Assembly (NCBI GenBank): GCA_001557505.1
Contig: LSAX01000011.1
Coordinates: 1,240,001 to 1,304,000, forward strand
Direction of reading: 5' to 3'
Length of the DNA: 64,000 bases
Origin: Reticulascus tulasneorum
Lineage: Eukaryota; Ascomycota; Sordariomycetes; Glomerellales; Reticulascaceae
A program made the position numbers and the translations under genes. Within the stretch, counting starts at the first letter, position 1, and the number at the start of each line of letters is the position of its first letter. Below the pieces are notes generated by a model. It was not told where the DNA came from. It ran no database searches and was given only the letters and a program-made list of their open reading frames with translations. Shown in pieces: positions 48,766 through 62,326 of this stretch.

Positions 48766-50161
48766 ATGGCTACCGCAACACTTATTAGTCCGAGCACCTC
48801 TTACCACGGTCATCCCACTTCTTTTTCGTCTGGTTACTCGCACTCTGCCCCCGGACCCAGCATCGCAGGCATGATTTCTCCAGTCGAGCCCCGACGCTCT
48901 TCAGATGAGTCTGAAACCAACTCCCACCGGCAGTCGCTACCCTCCATCTCAGAGGTGATATCTGGCGCAAAGCCGAGTCCATACCCGCCCGCTCAGCCTT
49001 CGTCGCTGCCGGGCCCTTCCCAGAGCTTCCCATCACCTTTCACATCTGGCCCTCCAAGGTCGTACCCCGAGGCCTCGGCCGATAGACACTCGCCGCGATC
49101 AGCACACCCGTCTGCGACATATCCACCAAGGTCGGAAGCCTTACCAGCCTTCAACGAGCCTCCAAGACCTCCGCCTTACGCTGGAAGGCCTGCTCCGCCG
49201 CCACTGAGTTCGTACTCTGTAGCGCAACCGAGTCCCACCCTCAAACCAGATCAACCTCGCGATATTGAGGCGAAGGCAGCTGAACAACATCAGCCAAATG
49301 GCGCTTACCAACATCCTCCACCGCAGCAACCGCCGACAATATACCCGCAACCTCACCCTGGGCAACTCCCTCCCGGCCAAATGCCTCTTCCAGCATACCC
49401 AGTCTCGCCGCGACATGTAGGGCCGCCACTGCCGTCGCCATTTGAGTCACGTCAAGGGCCGCATTCTGATGATGGAGAGTATGGCGCTGCACGTGGCCAG
49501 TATGACAGAACCTTGAATCGTCACCTCGATGCCTGGGGCTACCAGGACTGCTTGAGCAGAGTGAGTGAATCGGATTCTGCGCTACTAAATAAGCTTACCA
49601 ATAAGTTCTCCCAGATCGCTGCCTCCAGCCGGACCGTCTATAACTTTGCAGAGGCCTATGGAAGGATTGCCGCAGAGCAGCACGGTGCTCACCCGATCCC
49701 GGACCGACTCCCGACGGAACGAGAAGTTGCCGAGATGCTCAGCAACGCCGACTACATCAGACAGTCTTTAGAGTCGGTGAGATCCTTGGTTCAAGACAGC
49801 GTGATGAACGAGCGTGCCCGAGCTGCCGGGAAGCAGAAGAGCTACGAAGATGAGGATACGCCGATGTATGATGGCTTGACCAAGAATGCTTATGGCATCA
49901 GTGAGGTTAAGAAAAGGCGAGGGGTAAGTTGACAGAAAGAATCCACCAGATGCGCAGGAAGCTAACATCCAGGAGCAGCGGGCAGCACCTCCGGGAAGAT
50001 GTCACAGCTGTAACAGGATCGACACACCGGAATGGCGACGAGGGCCTGATGGGGCTCGAACGCTGTGCAATGCCTGCGGCCTGCATTACGCAAAGCTGGA
50101 ACGGAAACGGCAGCTGGAGAATCGGTCAATACGCCCAAAGCCGTCCGACGAAAGGAGCTGA
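48766..50161 (+). CDS. nsdD: GATA zinc-finger transcription factor NsdD (sexual development)
   Basis: Two exons, 48766-49923 and 49973-50161, with a 49-nt intron (GTAAGT donor, GCTAAC branch, CAG acceptor); 448 codons. The start sits in a strong context (CCGCCATGGC). Exon 1 encodes a Pro/Ser-rich low-complexity region (about 1-250) and a conserved helical block ([31 protein letters not shown]). Exon 2 carries one C-terminal GATA finger, C396-X2-C399-X18-C418-X2-C421 ([20 protein letters not shown]), followed by basic residues. A single C-terminal finger with this order matches Aspergillus NsdD / Neurospora SUB-1. Family knowledge: nuclear regulator that activates fruiting-body formation and represses conidiation. 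Without splicing exon 1 ends two codons past the donor, before the finger, so the intron is required. Large gene-poor flanks on both sides fit a developmentally controlled gene. Confidence 0.9.
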
Positions 50162-53100
50162 ATACAGCCGAATCACTCTTCGCCTTGTGTTTATTCTCGC
50201 TCACCTCTGAACTTCACTGGTACATACAACCACGAGCGATTGCTCTGCGATGCCATATAAGTCTCCACCCTGACACACTACATTCATCTTTCAGCAACGG
50301 CGCCATTCTGGGTTACGCCCTATCGATTTCAGCTTGGACGCTAGTATCATTAGCTTCGATTCCCGACAAGCCCTCTAGGCTTGTCATCATTTCACATACG
50401 GCAACAAATCATTTCAGTGTTTTCAATACCCCGGTCTCGAATATTTTCCTATTTTCCCTTGCGGATTTGCGACGCAACTCATTGTATATATCCTACCTAC
50501 CAACGGCTAACTCGGATGGGCACTTAACGGTGGGACACGGCAGCATCTGGCGTTCGTTATTCGAATCATTTTTCATATTTGCGGAAAGCGTTATTTCACC
50601 TTAGACAAAAGGACATCAATCTACGGAAGAAAAGAGATTTGTGAGGAGGAAAGGGCGGACCGACAGTCGATCGCTACGAGAACCAGCAATCTTTTATCAA
50701 CATGGAAGAGACGGGGGGGGGAGAGAATAAGTTGAAGCATTTACTGGCACTGGTCCCGGAGATTGTAGAAGGGGGAGCGTGCACTTGATTTCCAATTTTC
50801 CGATCGGACGGCAGGCGAGGAGGAATATGTCTCCCGAAACAATGCTTGAGATGGCTTGACGCAAGTCACTTTTTGCTTTCGTTTGGTGACGTTCCCGAGT
50901 CTCCGGTCTGCAGACTCGTTGAAACACTATCAGGCTCATATTTTTTGTTAGGGGGAGAGGAGGCAACCAGTCTGTATCAGCCGACTAATTGTACCAGTAG
51001 CCGGGATAGGATTTCAGGGAAGAAAAGGGGGTCCGATGGAAACTGCCCTGGTCAGCCAGAGCGAAGCATCGTCAAACCGGGCAACTCGGGCCAATCCCCC
51101 GTCTGTTTTGTTTTCGAGCTACAGCAAACGATCTAGGGAGATTAAGTTGACTGACGCAAAGTCATCAATGCTATCAAAGTGTTCAGAACCAAGCTTTCCG
51201 CGTTATTGAGCCAATCTGTGATGGTGTGTGTGGTTGGACCCAACTGCAGCTGAGTCCCCAATGTTGAAGAGCAACAATTACCGCGCGAGCTGAATTGTTT
51301 GAGCCCGGCTTCTGCCCATCTATTTCGTACCTAACCCACGCTATTGTCTTAGGTCTAAACAGCGACCTGTTTTCAGGTTGGACGACAGGGGGTCACGGGC
51401 TCTCATGTCGGCGATGTTTGAGATGGGCCGGCGATTAGCTTGACGACCGAGGGGACCACCATGAAAGTAAAAAGTCACACCAACCAACATTACCACGTCT
51501 AATTTCGCAAGCTACCTAGGCCTGTTCTCCCATGCCTGATCCCCGATCCCAAGGCCCGGCAGAGACTCACATCCCAGCCGGCCAAGCCCCTACTAGCCGG
51601 GGCATCTTCGTTGCCGGGACGAGCCCAGAACAGATGAACCTGTTCTCCCCCTTCTTCGCAACGCAGCTCGATTGTGCAACACACGGGATGTGGGCTTGCG
51701 CAACCAGTTTACTCCTTCACTCGTGGCACCGGGCCTAGCAGATCTAGACGGGTCGTCTGCTTGTCATATCGCGGTTTTGTGACATGTCTGCGACTGATCT
51801 GAGTAGACGCGCCAAGCTTATACACGCTAGTTTGCGAGGAGAACGCGGGTCTCACAGCTGCTTGTGTGCCTTGCGCGATGGCATTGTGTTACGTTTGTGA
51901 GGGGAAAGGTGAGAGGGAGAGGGATGGATAGTGGCGTGCGGAGGGGTAGACGAGCGTCGGGTCATCGAGTGAATGAAAGCGATGCGATGTGAGTGATCAT
52001 AATGCGTGAGGTGTCGAGCCCGCGTGCGGCGAAGGGGAGCCGTGGACAGCGCAAATATGCCAAGCGCGCAGTTCGTGCTAGGATCGCGACAGTGACAATG
52101 ACAGGAAGCTCTTTTCAATAGACAGGCTCCACAGGCTGGTGGTTGTGACAATTACAGATTTATTATCTAGTCTGAACTCTATCTCGCGAACTATGAATTC
52201 AAAGCCAGCCGGTTAGCAGAGTTTCCCTGGCTGCAGTCAGGCAAACAGTCGCGCGTGGGAATGCGGAGCGGCCCTAGTTCCCACATGGCCATGAGTCAAT
52301 CGCCTGTTTTTGAGTTTCGCCCCCCGATGAGCGGACATGTCAGGCCGCTTCGAGTTTAAGTTCAAAGATGGGCCCATGATGGCAGCTAGTGGGCGAACGT
52401 GTGGTTGCGAGGAGTGGAGAAGCTGTGGAAAACAGGTTTCCGATGAGGTTGCTACGTGCCTATTCTACTGGATCGTTCTGCAAGTCCCTGTTCCGAAGTC
52501 TTCTGTGAGAGGATCGATGTTCCTGTGTAAGTTTGTCGTGGAGGGGGAAAGGAGGGTCAATATCGTCGACACTCACGCGGATATTAATTGATGCAGGACA
52601 ACAAAGCACATACTGTACGCACGTACATTACGCACATACGTGCCGTCGCATTCCCGCAGCAGGTCTCAAGGCAGGCCGCATGCCCGATACACGGGCGATT
52701 TAGGGGGGGGAGCGTATTGGCACTGGCGCTGATGAACAGAAGAACAGATAAAGGATACAGGATAGAAGAGCCGGAACATGTCGGGGAATGTCGCGAACTG
52801 TTTTGTTTAGGTTGGGGCAACACGGCGGAGAAGGGGGAGGGGGGCAGGGAAGGGAACAAGACTGGGCTGTGTTACTGCATCAGGATCATGAGCTGCAAGT
52901 AGGCGGATCTGCCCTTATTTGAGATCTGTTCGGTGAAAGGGTGGCACTGCAGTGACTGTGACGAGATGGAAATGTTGGCAGTGCGTGAGAGCTGAGTGAC
53001 TAGCTGTGGTGTCTGCGTCCATGTGCGTGTCTGTACGTATGGTCCCCCCTAGGGCTAATCAGGGAGGTTTTGGTGTGATGGAAGCTGGAACGCGACGGGC

Positions 53101-54686
53101 ATTGCCCCGAGGAGAGTTTGATGGTGGATCGCAAGCCGAAAGGCGTCCAGGGAAACATTACGTCAGAGGCAGCAAGTTTGACGAGGGCCTGCTCGATACC
53201 GCATCGCCTTGCAGGGAAACTCGGCTTTCTTCTTGTTTCTTCCCAATATGGCTGGGAGTCAGCGTCCTGCAGAAGTTGGGGGGGGGGACACACGATAGAG
53301 TTTACAAGTCTTCGCAGATGCCGAGGCACACCGACGTCTGTAGCCAAGTGCCTCGTGGCAGCCTCGACGAACCGACTTCCCCATTGGACAGCGATGAGAA
53401 AAAGCAACGGGTATGGAGGAAGTTAGCCTTAAGGGGGGGTGGGGCGGAGGTGGTTTGTGTGGACAAACCATGGAGACGCCTATGAACCTCACTGCCTCCC
53501 TCTCCTCTATCTTGCCGGCTGAAGGGTCAGATGTACATTTCGGCACCGACACACGAGTCATTTCCAGCCATGTACGTAGCACGCACGGCCAACAGCTAGG
53601 TTCAGTCGATGGCTAAAGCTGCCTCGTGGGGAATGCATACATTCACATACGTGGGACGGGGGCATTGGTGAGTCCTGTCCTGCCCTGCTGCCCTGCCCTG
53701 TTGCTGTAAGCCCGCTTTCAAGGCTGGCTGCGAGCAAGGGGAGATATGAGGGAGAAACGACGTTTACGTATGTAGTCGGAGGGCTGCATCTCGCATCATC
53801 CGTATTCCACGGCATCGGTCGTGGTGGTGTAGGCCCCCCACCTATGACACAGCCAGTATCTCAGGACCTGGTTCGTCCACTGGTGAGGAATGGCAACCAG
53901 CTCGTCGTCGTGGAGGAGGGATTGAATCATTGTTTTTGGGAAGGCTGGGTTGAGATGGATGGATGGATGGTCGGTCCCCTGGCGCCTGCATGTGGGATCG
54001 ACACTAAAAAAGTATGGGCATGCAATTTATGAATTGACACCAAACTGGCAGGGTGCGTATAAGTAAACATAAATACATGCTTCCGTGCATCGTACATAAT
54101 AGCGGAATCGCCCGCGGAGCATACATGCTATGCTGTATGAGCCATGGCGGTCTACGCTTGCTTTTCCCCCAAGTTTTGCGTCACCCCTGCCTCCCTGCCT
54201 CCCTCTTCTCCTAGTATTGTTCCGATCCCCAGTTCCAAAACACACACTTATCCCGCTCCATCATCTCGAATTGCAGTGTGGTGCACTGTGGTGGCTACAG
54301 CATCACCAAATGTGGGGTGTCCATTGCAATCGTCAAACGGAGTTGCCGGGGTCCCCTAGAATTGCCAGCCGGGAGAGATGTGTGTGTTCCTCGCGATCGT
54401 CGCTCTTCTCCATATCTCTCATCTGAAAGGCACGCACTAACACAGTTACGACGTGCGATGGGGTTGGAGCTAATCTGTACTGTGGGTATAAAATACATCA
54501 GGACGGGACAGGAGAGGAACAATAGAGAAAGGAAAAGTGGGGACCGACCCGTATCTTACCCGTTCCCAGATCCATGGTTTTTCCCTGGTCCTTAAAACTA
54601 AATCGGTCGGGTCCGGTGTGCTAACAAGAGATCATCGCCAGGGATGGGGGGCCCAATCGATCGAATAAGCGATCCATTACCCATAT

Positions 54687-54745
54687 CCCATCCCCCAATA
54701 CATCCCCCCAATCCGTCCCCCAATCCTATCCCCTTCCCCCATCTC
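54687..54745. repeat. C-rich degenerate tandem repeat (CCCCCAAT units)
   Basis: Several near-copies of TCCCCCAAT with variable spacing in an otherwise featureless region. The embedded CCAAT pentamer is repeated as a by-product. Confidence 0.7.
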
Positions 54746-56937
54746 CAATTCCCGCCCGCTTCGACCCCCTTCCCAGGAAGGATGTTTTCTAATGTAGCCC
54801 CCCCAAACGAAAGGAAAATCCAAGGTCTTCCTTTGTCCAGCTACGGCCCTAATCATTATAACGCCTGCAACTAACTAATTTGTACAGATTAGTTCGTCAA
54901 AAGTGATGGCGCAATCGCTCCCCCGGATTGCGATATTGGGGCATCCTGGTAGGATAGGATGGTTGGTCCGTTTCAACCTCTTGCTAGGTGGGACATGCTA
55001 TTTGTCACCCCCTTCTCTTCCTTACTACGTACGATGATCTCTCCCATTTCTTCGACCGGCTGCTTCCGTGGTCTATTGTTTCTTTTCCCACACAGTAGTG
55101 GTGCCTGACTCGGGACAATGCGAGAAACTCGAAAGCCCAATTTTAAACAAGACAACGTACTGCAATGAATGGTATGGACTGGCACGGCACGGCATAGCAA
55201 ACTTGAGGTGGAGGAAAGCTAACTGAGCGCCTCCGTTGAAACTTCCATGGGAAGAGAGGGATGTCCCGTCACCTCTTGTTAACTACCTTACGTCCTATGG
55301 TTCTCAGCATGCTTGAGCGTACAGCGCCAGGGAGGCGTGCAACTTGCACTGGCTGGCACACGCAGATGGCGCCAAGTGCGGCAGCTGGTTGTGTGGTCTT
55401 CGCCGAGCGAAGCTTCTCCGAACATCTCTCCTTCCTCAGCATTGAATTCGCTGTATCAGTATGTCTCAGCTGAAATAGCATTTTGTCTGCTGCAACATAT
55501 TCCCCCCTCGTCTAAACCTTCCCTCTCAACTCGTTCGGTCTCCTCTCCGCGGCCTCTTCCCTTCCAGATCTCCTACTTCCCGCCTCTCCGGCAATAAGCT
55601 GCCGCAGGCCGTGGCATAATCTCCTCATCTCAATAGCTGCAATTTTGAATATCAAATCTCGACTCCACTATCAAAGCGGTCAGCGTGCAGCTGTTTGCAA
55701 TGCCGTCAGTGTTCACCGAATTAGGACGAGGCACCGAGCTACAGCAGGCTTTCCATTCGCTTTCGCAGAACACCGGCCCACGTGGAATAATTAAGGGTCC
55801 TAGGGCCAATCTGACTAGCTCCGTTAGCTACGGGTCTAACTAGCGTACAGATGTGGTCAAGTAGGAGTCAGATCGCTGGGCCGATGACGATCAATGGGAT
55901 CCCGTCTCCCCGCTCGTTGAAACCAAAGGAAGAAGTGCGGAACACACTCTCTGCAGCCATGGCTGGATTGGAAGCGAGGGCAATGCAGCTTAGAACCTGG
56001 ATCCATGTGCCATGTGGTTCAGCTTGTCAACAGTCGGCCAGCCTGCCTGGCCGACGACCCAAGGCTCTTCTCCTTCAATGCCTTGGTGCGACTTGCCTTC
56101 ACCTCTCCCCCGCCCTCATACGTATGCAGCCCACCAACCCTCCATCGTGCTGGGCATGTTCCGTCAACTAACCCACGAGTTCATTGCAGGACGATTCGAT
56201 TGGATCGTGACAACAATCTACGTCCCGTCCGCTGGAAAAGATGGGCTGAACGGCGCGGCCGCCGGCGCATACACACTCGCTACCATTTGGTCGGTAGACC
56301 AAGCCACCTCATGAAGTTTCCACGCAATGTCGGCCCTTGTGCTTGGCGGTCCTGAACCACAGATTGGCCGTCACATGCATTCATCGCCAAGGCTTGCTCT
56401 ACGCGGTCCACGCTAGGTAGGTTGGGTGTTGGCTGTGTTGATTGCTGCCAAGAATTTATTCTCGAGATGACGCCTCGCCAACCCGGAAGCCTTGCCAACC
56501 CATCAAATCTGATCGTATTCCCTCTAAGCTTCAGCTCCAACGTGCTAGGCCGTGCCTAAATCTTAGTTCCTCCACGACACACATTGCGGCGTTCGATAGT
56601 TCAGCCCCGCTAGCTTGCAATGGACACCGTCTCATCGCAAGCCGCAAAGGTCGTCATGGCATCGTCCCGAAATCGATGTGAAGCCGCCCCGTGTCGATCA
56701 TTACCCGTTTCTGTCCCCACTTTCCACATCGCTTCAGCCAGCCCACACGGTTCCCACGCGACTGACGGTATCGTGGAACCCAATAAAGCGAAGAAGCTGG
56801 CCGAAGATGCAGAGAAGGATTTCACGAACACCCTATCCACCTCGTTCTCTTACCAATAGTGGAAAGTGGTCGGCAAGGCAGCGGCCTTGTCCACACTGCG
56901 ATGCTAAGGAGCAGCCTTGCTTCCAGCCGTGTAGCTG

Positions 56938-57231
56938 CTAGGCTGTCCCAGTCTGCACTACGAGTTCTAGCGCAAGCGAGCTACATCTAGGAGAGTTTAG
57001 TGGGTCGGCCGTATCTCTTATTGAATGACCCCGAATCTCGGAAATCAGATCGGAGCCTTGGTGATTGGAACGCTGGATCGTCATGGCACGGTCCGCCGGG
57101 CCCTGCTGTTCGTCAAGCTCCGGTGATGAGATTGGTTTATTGCTATTCTCATAGCGTGTGATCCACATGCCCTTTAGGCACGCCCAAGCATGAGCTAGAC
57201 GGTACCCATCCAACGGGAGACCGCCTGGCAT
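56938..57231 (-). CDS. possible terminal exon of an unrecognised gene
   Basis: An open frame with ATG 57231 (MPGGLPLDGYRLAHAWACLK, later PISSPELDEQQGPADRAM), ending at 56938. A GTAAGT donor near 57335 and a CCCCCAG acceptor near 57240 would join it to upstream coding-like sequence (KPKDQIASLPVGG), but no start codon for that model was found. No family is recognised. Confidence 0.25.
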   Translation of the reverse strand: MPGGLPLDGYRLAHAWACLKGMWITRYENSNKPISSPELDEQQGPADRAMTIQRSNHQGSDLISEIRGHSIRDTADPLNSPRCSSLALELVVQTGTA

Positions 57232-58863
57232 GTCAAAGCTGGGGGCCAGGTGACAGAGTCACCGTGGCGGTATGGTTACATGTGCCCGTGCCTTGCGAGT
57301 TAGACCACCTGTCGCCCGCTCGCTTGGAAAACTTACCCGCCGACTGGGAGCGAGGCAATCTGATCCTTGGGTTTCGCCTTTTGACTTCTTCATGATCTAG
57401 TACAAGCCGCAGAAGCGGCTGGCCACTAAACTCGGTGTAAGCCCTAGCATCTGGCCACTCAAAGATCCGCGATAGCCCCAAAATATCGGCGGCACACCGT
57501 CAACGCCACCATTTCGCAGCTGTGGGCTTCGTCGAGAGCTGTCGAAAATCGCCTGTAAAGCGCCTGTAGCGTCTTCGGAATGATTTCCAATTTGCGACCA
57601 ACGTGCCAGCGATTCGACTCGAGACATGGGGCTGGGAAACTCCAAGACACGTCGGTGTCGAACTAGCTCAACTAGCTCCAAGGTCAGGCGGGAGGACAAA
57701 CATACTACTAGAACCCCGTGTCGATTTGGATTGCAGAATCGTGCTAGACCTTACTAACAGGGCAGTTTTATATCGACGACGCACCTCACACCCCTCCCCG
57801 CTACCACCCGCTCGGTCCATCTCTGTCTGGGTTGCTCTAGTGTTAGCTTGTTCTTATTGCTGTCGACCGGTGAGTGTCTCCAGGCATTATCGTTGTAACC
57901 TTAGCACTGGAATGCTACACGCTCGTTGGTCCCATCTCTGCGGAGGAGTGGTAAGCAAATCCCAGATACGAACGCTGGCCAGTTCCTCCCCGACCGATCC
58001 CCCATTTCGCACGCTAGAACAGCGGTAGAACAGTGCCAACTCATTGGCAACTCAGGATAAGGGGGCGAACTTTCGGAGCCCACTGAGCTGGCCGGTAACG
58101 GGCGACCGATGGCTATCATCCGAGACAAACATGCCGGATAGCCCAAAACAGCCAAATCAGAGGAGCAACTGCCTTTTAAGACCATTCCCATTCCAGTCCT
58201 GCTCCCGATTCGTACTGTAAAGTACCGGGAACCAGGACGCCACGGGTTTCTCTGCTGTATTTGATGGGGTTGTGCGCGCCAGGGAAAGCGACGTGGTGGT
58301 CACATATGCGACCTGTCACTTGACGCTGTGGAAGCTGTACAGTGCAGAAACACAGCGACCGGTCCTGCGGCCCAGCCGTGTTTCCTGCAAGATCAGACCA
58401 GGGTGCTGGTCCGGTCCGCCTCGATTGGAATACGATACGTCAGATTCCCATGACGCCACCCTCGCAAGAGGCACCTCATTCTAGACGAAATTCGTGCACA
58501 AGGTGCAGGGGTTTTTTCTATCATTGATAGGGGGGACGCAACTCGACGGTGATAAGCTCGACGTTAACCTGCTCTCACCCCAGGCCCCCCCAACGCCATC
58601 TTCTAATCGGAAGAAGGGGGGGACCAAGCAGCGCCAGTTCACGCTAGAATTGCTGGTAGGAAAAAGAGGCTTGATTTCTACATCTCGTAAGTCCACGCGA
58701 AAGTCTCTTGATGTACCTTGAAGTCCCTTGAGTCCGTTGACTGTCCCTACATGCATGTATGGAGTCCCCGCTCGAGATTAACCCTATCGTCCATGTCACC
58801 ATCCCTAGCCCAAGGCCATGTCTCAAATCCAACACCCCGACCTCATCGACAGAAACAGCCACG

Positions 58864-61283
58864 TCACAATCCGCCGCAGCCGCCTCGAAAGTTCCCAAGC
58901 AGCTTCGACAGACCATGGATCCCGAGGCCGGAGAACCCGTCTCCCAGATGCTCCCGCTCGCCGATGGCAATCACGGCGGCGATCAGATCTTTGTTAATGT
59001 CTTCGCCGACGACGCTGTCGTGCTTGTAGGCCGGATGCGTGTCCACAAAATCCCGAATCCACCGAGCGGTGGTGCAGAGCGCGCCACTGGCCCGCTTGCT
59101 GATCAGCTGCAAGTATGTATCTAGCTCGCAGCGGGTCTGGACGTCGACATTCACTCCGTCGAGGTAGCTCTCCACCAGAGGTATCAGCCCGGGGAAGTCC
59201 CCGTTGGGACAGCCGTTGACGATTTCATCCACCGTCATCTCGGTGTACTCGTCCTCGACTGGTCCTGTAGGAGTGGGGGGCCGACTGGGTGCGGCGGATC
59301 CCGGCCGAGAGTCGTCGGTGCCATTGGTGCGATAGTGTCTGGTGGGAAAGGGGTTCCTGCGGAAGTAGAACCGCTCATTGAGAACGGAATCTCGCGCGTG
59401 TGCTCGCTCCATGTTTTCGTCGACTTTGGTGATGGGGATGTAAAAGTTGAGGTCGAACGAGAGGATCGCGCGAGTGACTAGCACCATGAACACTGCAAAT
59501 GCCGCGTTTTCGAAGTCGGTGACTTGAATCTCCATGGGGCGGAACTCAACTCGCCAGCCAATGCTGTTATCGGCTGGCGGGGGCTTGAATCGCATGTGCT
59601 GCCAGTTCGTCGACTGTATATTCTCGAAGTGGTCTGTCTTGTTGAGATCCAGCTCCTCGAGATCTTCTTTGAAGATGACGATGGGGTCGCGGATGAAGAG
59701 ATGTGCAAAGTGGGTCGCTAGCCGATCATCCATGCCCCCGTCCATCAGTTGGGCTTTGATGTCTTCGTCTATGACCAAGTTGGGGTACAGATACTCTGGG
59801 CGAAGCCGATGATCCTGCGAGATGTATGTCGAGTTTGAGGCGTACCTTGATTTTGGTATCCTCCAACGGCAATTCTTCAGGGGCTTTGAACAATGTTGGT
59901 AAGTGGCAGATTTGAAAATGAGATATAGCGACTCACCTTCTCTCCCAGCTCTTCAGGGGTTCGGTCGTCAACAGCTCGACTGATTTGGTTCCAGCGGACA
60001 TCGGTGTCGGCCAGGAATCCTTTATAAACCGGAGTGGCTGCAGTCAGAGCAAGCAAGATGGGTCCCAGCGGGCTGAGCTGATCGTACATCTTTCTGCCTT
60101 CGGTGATGTTCTTGGCCTGGAAAGTTATCTGGAGGCAGCAGCTGCCCATGCCAAATGCCATGGCATCCATGTGGATGAAGTTATCTGGCGCGGCTCCATT
60201 TCGGACATCGTCATCTTCGGGCCAGTTGTGCAAGTCATAGTTGACAGTCGGATCCTTCCAAGGCCATGGCGTGTTCTTGTCTTTGAACACGGGTACATTG
60301 ACCTGGACCTTCTTGCCGCGACGCCAGCGGATGTTTGCAGCGAGGGTCGGGAATCGGATATGAGGATTCGCAATTTCATCTGGGACAAACTGGGATCGGA
60401 GCTTGGAGCCGGAAACACAGTAATAGGGCTCGGTGAAGTCTCCTGGGCAGCCGATGCGTGGGAAAGTGGTGAGGGTGATGGGGTATTCGTTTGCTTGCAT
60501 ATGGTCCCTTGCAATCTTTCTCCTAAGAATCATGAGTATCTATCGGACAAGGAGAACAAGAAGCGCGGGCGCACCTGAGCTTCATGTCAGGTTCCACTCC
60601 TAGGAGCTCTCTGAATCCGATACCCCATGGTTTCCCAGGAGTTGCCTCAAGCATGAACCTACCAAACTCGGGGTGGAACACCGGGATAGGGTTTTCTCTA
60701 GTAAGAAAGGTTGTTAGGCAACGGCATGTTGGGGCATGCGGAAATACGCACCTTCCTTGAGTCAGCTCCTGCAACTCAGGTACGCAGCCTCCTTTCGTCG
60801 CCAGCTCCTGGTCAGAAGCCAGGGCCTTCAGGATCTCAGCCTGTCGGAGCGAGAGCCGCACCTTCGGATCATCCGGAGAATATGTGACAACCAGATACTC
60901 TACCTATTTGCCGGCGACCAGTCAGATACAAGCCATAAGCAGTAAGAAGGACAGATCAGACAGTGCGAAGCACGTCATCTACATAGCACGCACCTCATCG
61001 CCCCAAAGCAGGGCATCCCGCTCTTTGTGCTTCGCCTTGTTCCATATCTCGAGGAGTTGCTGCGGGGTGGACACACACACTGGTCAGCAAAACCGGGTCA
61101 GGGCCGGACGGGCGGGAATCTGTGGGAGACGGAGGAGGCAAACCTTAATTCCCCATTCGCGGACTTGCTGTGCATGCTGCTTGGCATCTGGCCAGTCAAG
61201 TGCCGTTCCAAGAGCTCTGCGCACTGGAGTCAGGTTGGTCCATATACGTGAGACGGCCGTCTAGAGACCTACAAAAGACCCAT
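58864..61283 (-). CDS. GSH1: glutamate-cysteine ligase catalytic subunit
   Basis: Seven exons: 61273-61283, 61144-61216, 60994-61059, 60752-60903, 60575-60697, 59937-60522, 58864-59883, giving 676 codons. Introns are 56, 84, 90, 54, 52 and 53 nt. The 11-nt first exon plus exon 2 reads MGLLALGTALDWPDAKQHAQ, the family N terminus. Further landmarks: ALLWGDEVEYLVVTY, MLEATPGKPWG, NIRWRRGKKVQVNVPVF, MDAMAFGMGSCCLQITFQA, RIPKSRYASNSTYISQDHRL, and WRVEFRPMEIQVTDFENAAF. Length equals the yeast enzyme (678). Family knowledge: cytosolic ATP-dependent ligation of glutamate and cysteine, the rate-limiting step of glutathione synthesis, feedback-inhibited by glutathione and usually Yap1-regulated. Every intron junction restores the family sequence. 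It is followed upstream, same strand, by the nitrilase gene. Confidence 0.96.
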
Positions 61284-62326
61284 ATTGTGATGTTGGCTGT
61301 CCTTGCAAGAAGCCTTTCAGAATGCCGGCTTTACCCGCGATACAAACCGTCCGATATCGCCTCAACGGCCCTGGGTCGTATTTGTGAGAGCAGAGAATGG
61401 AATCTGGGGCCTCTGGTGTCACAGAAGTCTCGAATACAAATGGCCGCCAGCTAAAGCAGATGGTCACCCAGCACGCCCTTTGTCCCCAGAGTTTTAAATT
61501 CCCTCGGATATCAATCAGATAAGCAGCCGCTGCAAGTCGCCGGATGAGGTGCGGTAAGGAATGGCGCAATGGGGCGGCCCCTCCTGCGGCTCAGTCTAGT
61601 TGTCGATCAGCTGGCGAATCATGTCAGGCTGGTGATCGATCACGCAAGAGCTTCGAGACGTCTCCTGGTGTGGGGGGCTCTCGCGGGGACTGTTCTGGAA
61701 GGTGATGTAGAGACTAATAAGAGAATGAGGTTTTCGAGAATCCGGCGTGGGGAAGCCAAAGGTAAAATGCAAAGTGTGTGGAGCCGCGATTAGATGCTTA
61801 GAAATCCAAGTGGAACCGGGGCATGGGGGATTTAGTGTGCCGAAACCTTCCCTACAATGGGCTATGTGTCCTGGGCTACAGCGAGGGCGATTACAGAGGG
61901 TTGCATGGCTCGGGAGTTGATGATGTGCCCTCATCAGTCATATTTATTTTAAAAAAGGGACGTATTATATCGGGATCCAGTGGACCCGACCAGGGGGACA
62001 AGAGACTCCGGTGGCCCGGCTGTGCGTCCCGTGCTTACAGCACCGCAATCGGCGTTGGTGCAACTACAGAACACGTCCGGGTAATGCACCACAGGTTTTA
62101 CTCGACTTGAGACATAGGATCGGGGGAGGCTGAATAGGGTCGAAGTGCCTTGGTGATTTGCGGTGACCAAAATGCCGGACCTGTCACTATGGGTCTCGAT
62201 TGTGTGCGATGCGATTCGCGTGCTTATTAGAGGTGCTCTTCATGGCAGCTTAGTAGATGCGAAGACAAGGCTGTCAAATTTCAAAGTGTTGTTTACAAGT
62301 ACATACAAGAGGGGCTGGTCAAAGTT
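61284..62326. other. intergenic: GSH1 promoter and nitrilase 3' flank
   Basis: 1.04 kb between two minus-strand genes. No coding sequence is recognised. It should contain the GSH1 promoter. Confidence 0.6.

Larger units (their letters stand above)
50162..58863. other. gene-poor region between nsdD and GSH1, about 8.7 kb
   Basis: No recognisable gene. It contains a C-rich repeat (54687-54745) and gene-like minus-strand segments at 56.9-57.7 kb (listed separately). All other frames are short and overlapping. The first few hundred bases after 50161 are the likely nsdD 3' UTR. Confidence 0.6.

Noticed and set aside
50065..50604. 179-codon plus-strand frame overlapping nsdD exon 2
   Set aside because: It overlaps the zinc-finger exon in another frame; the spliced GATA finger explains this DNA.
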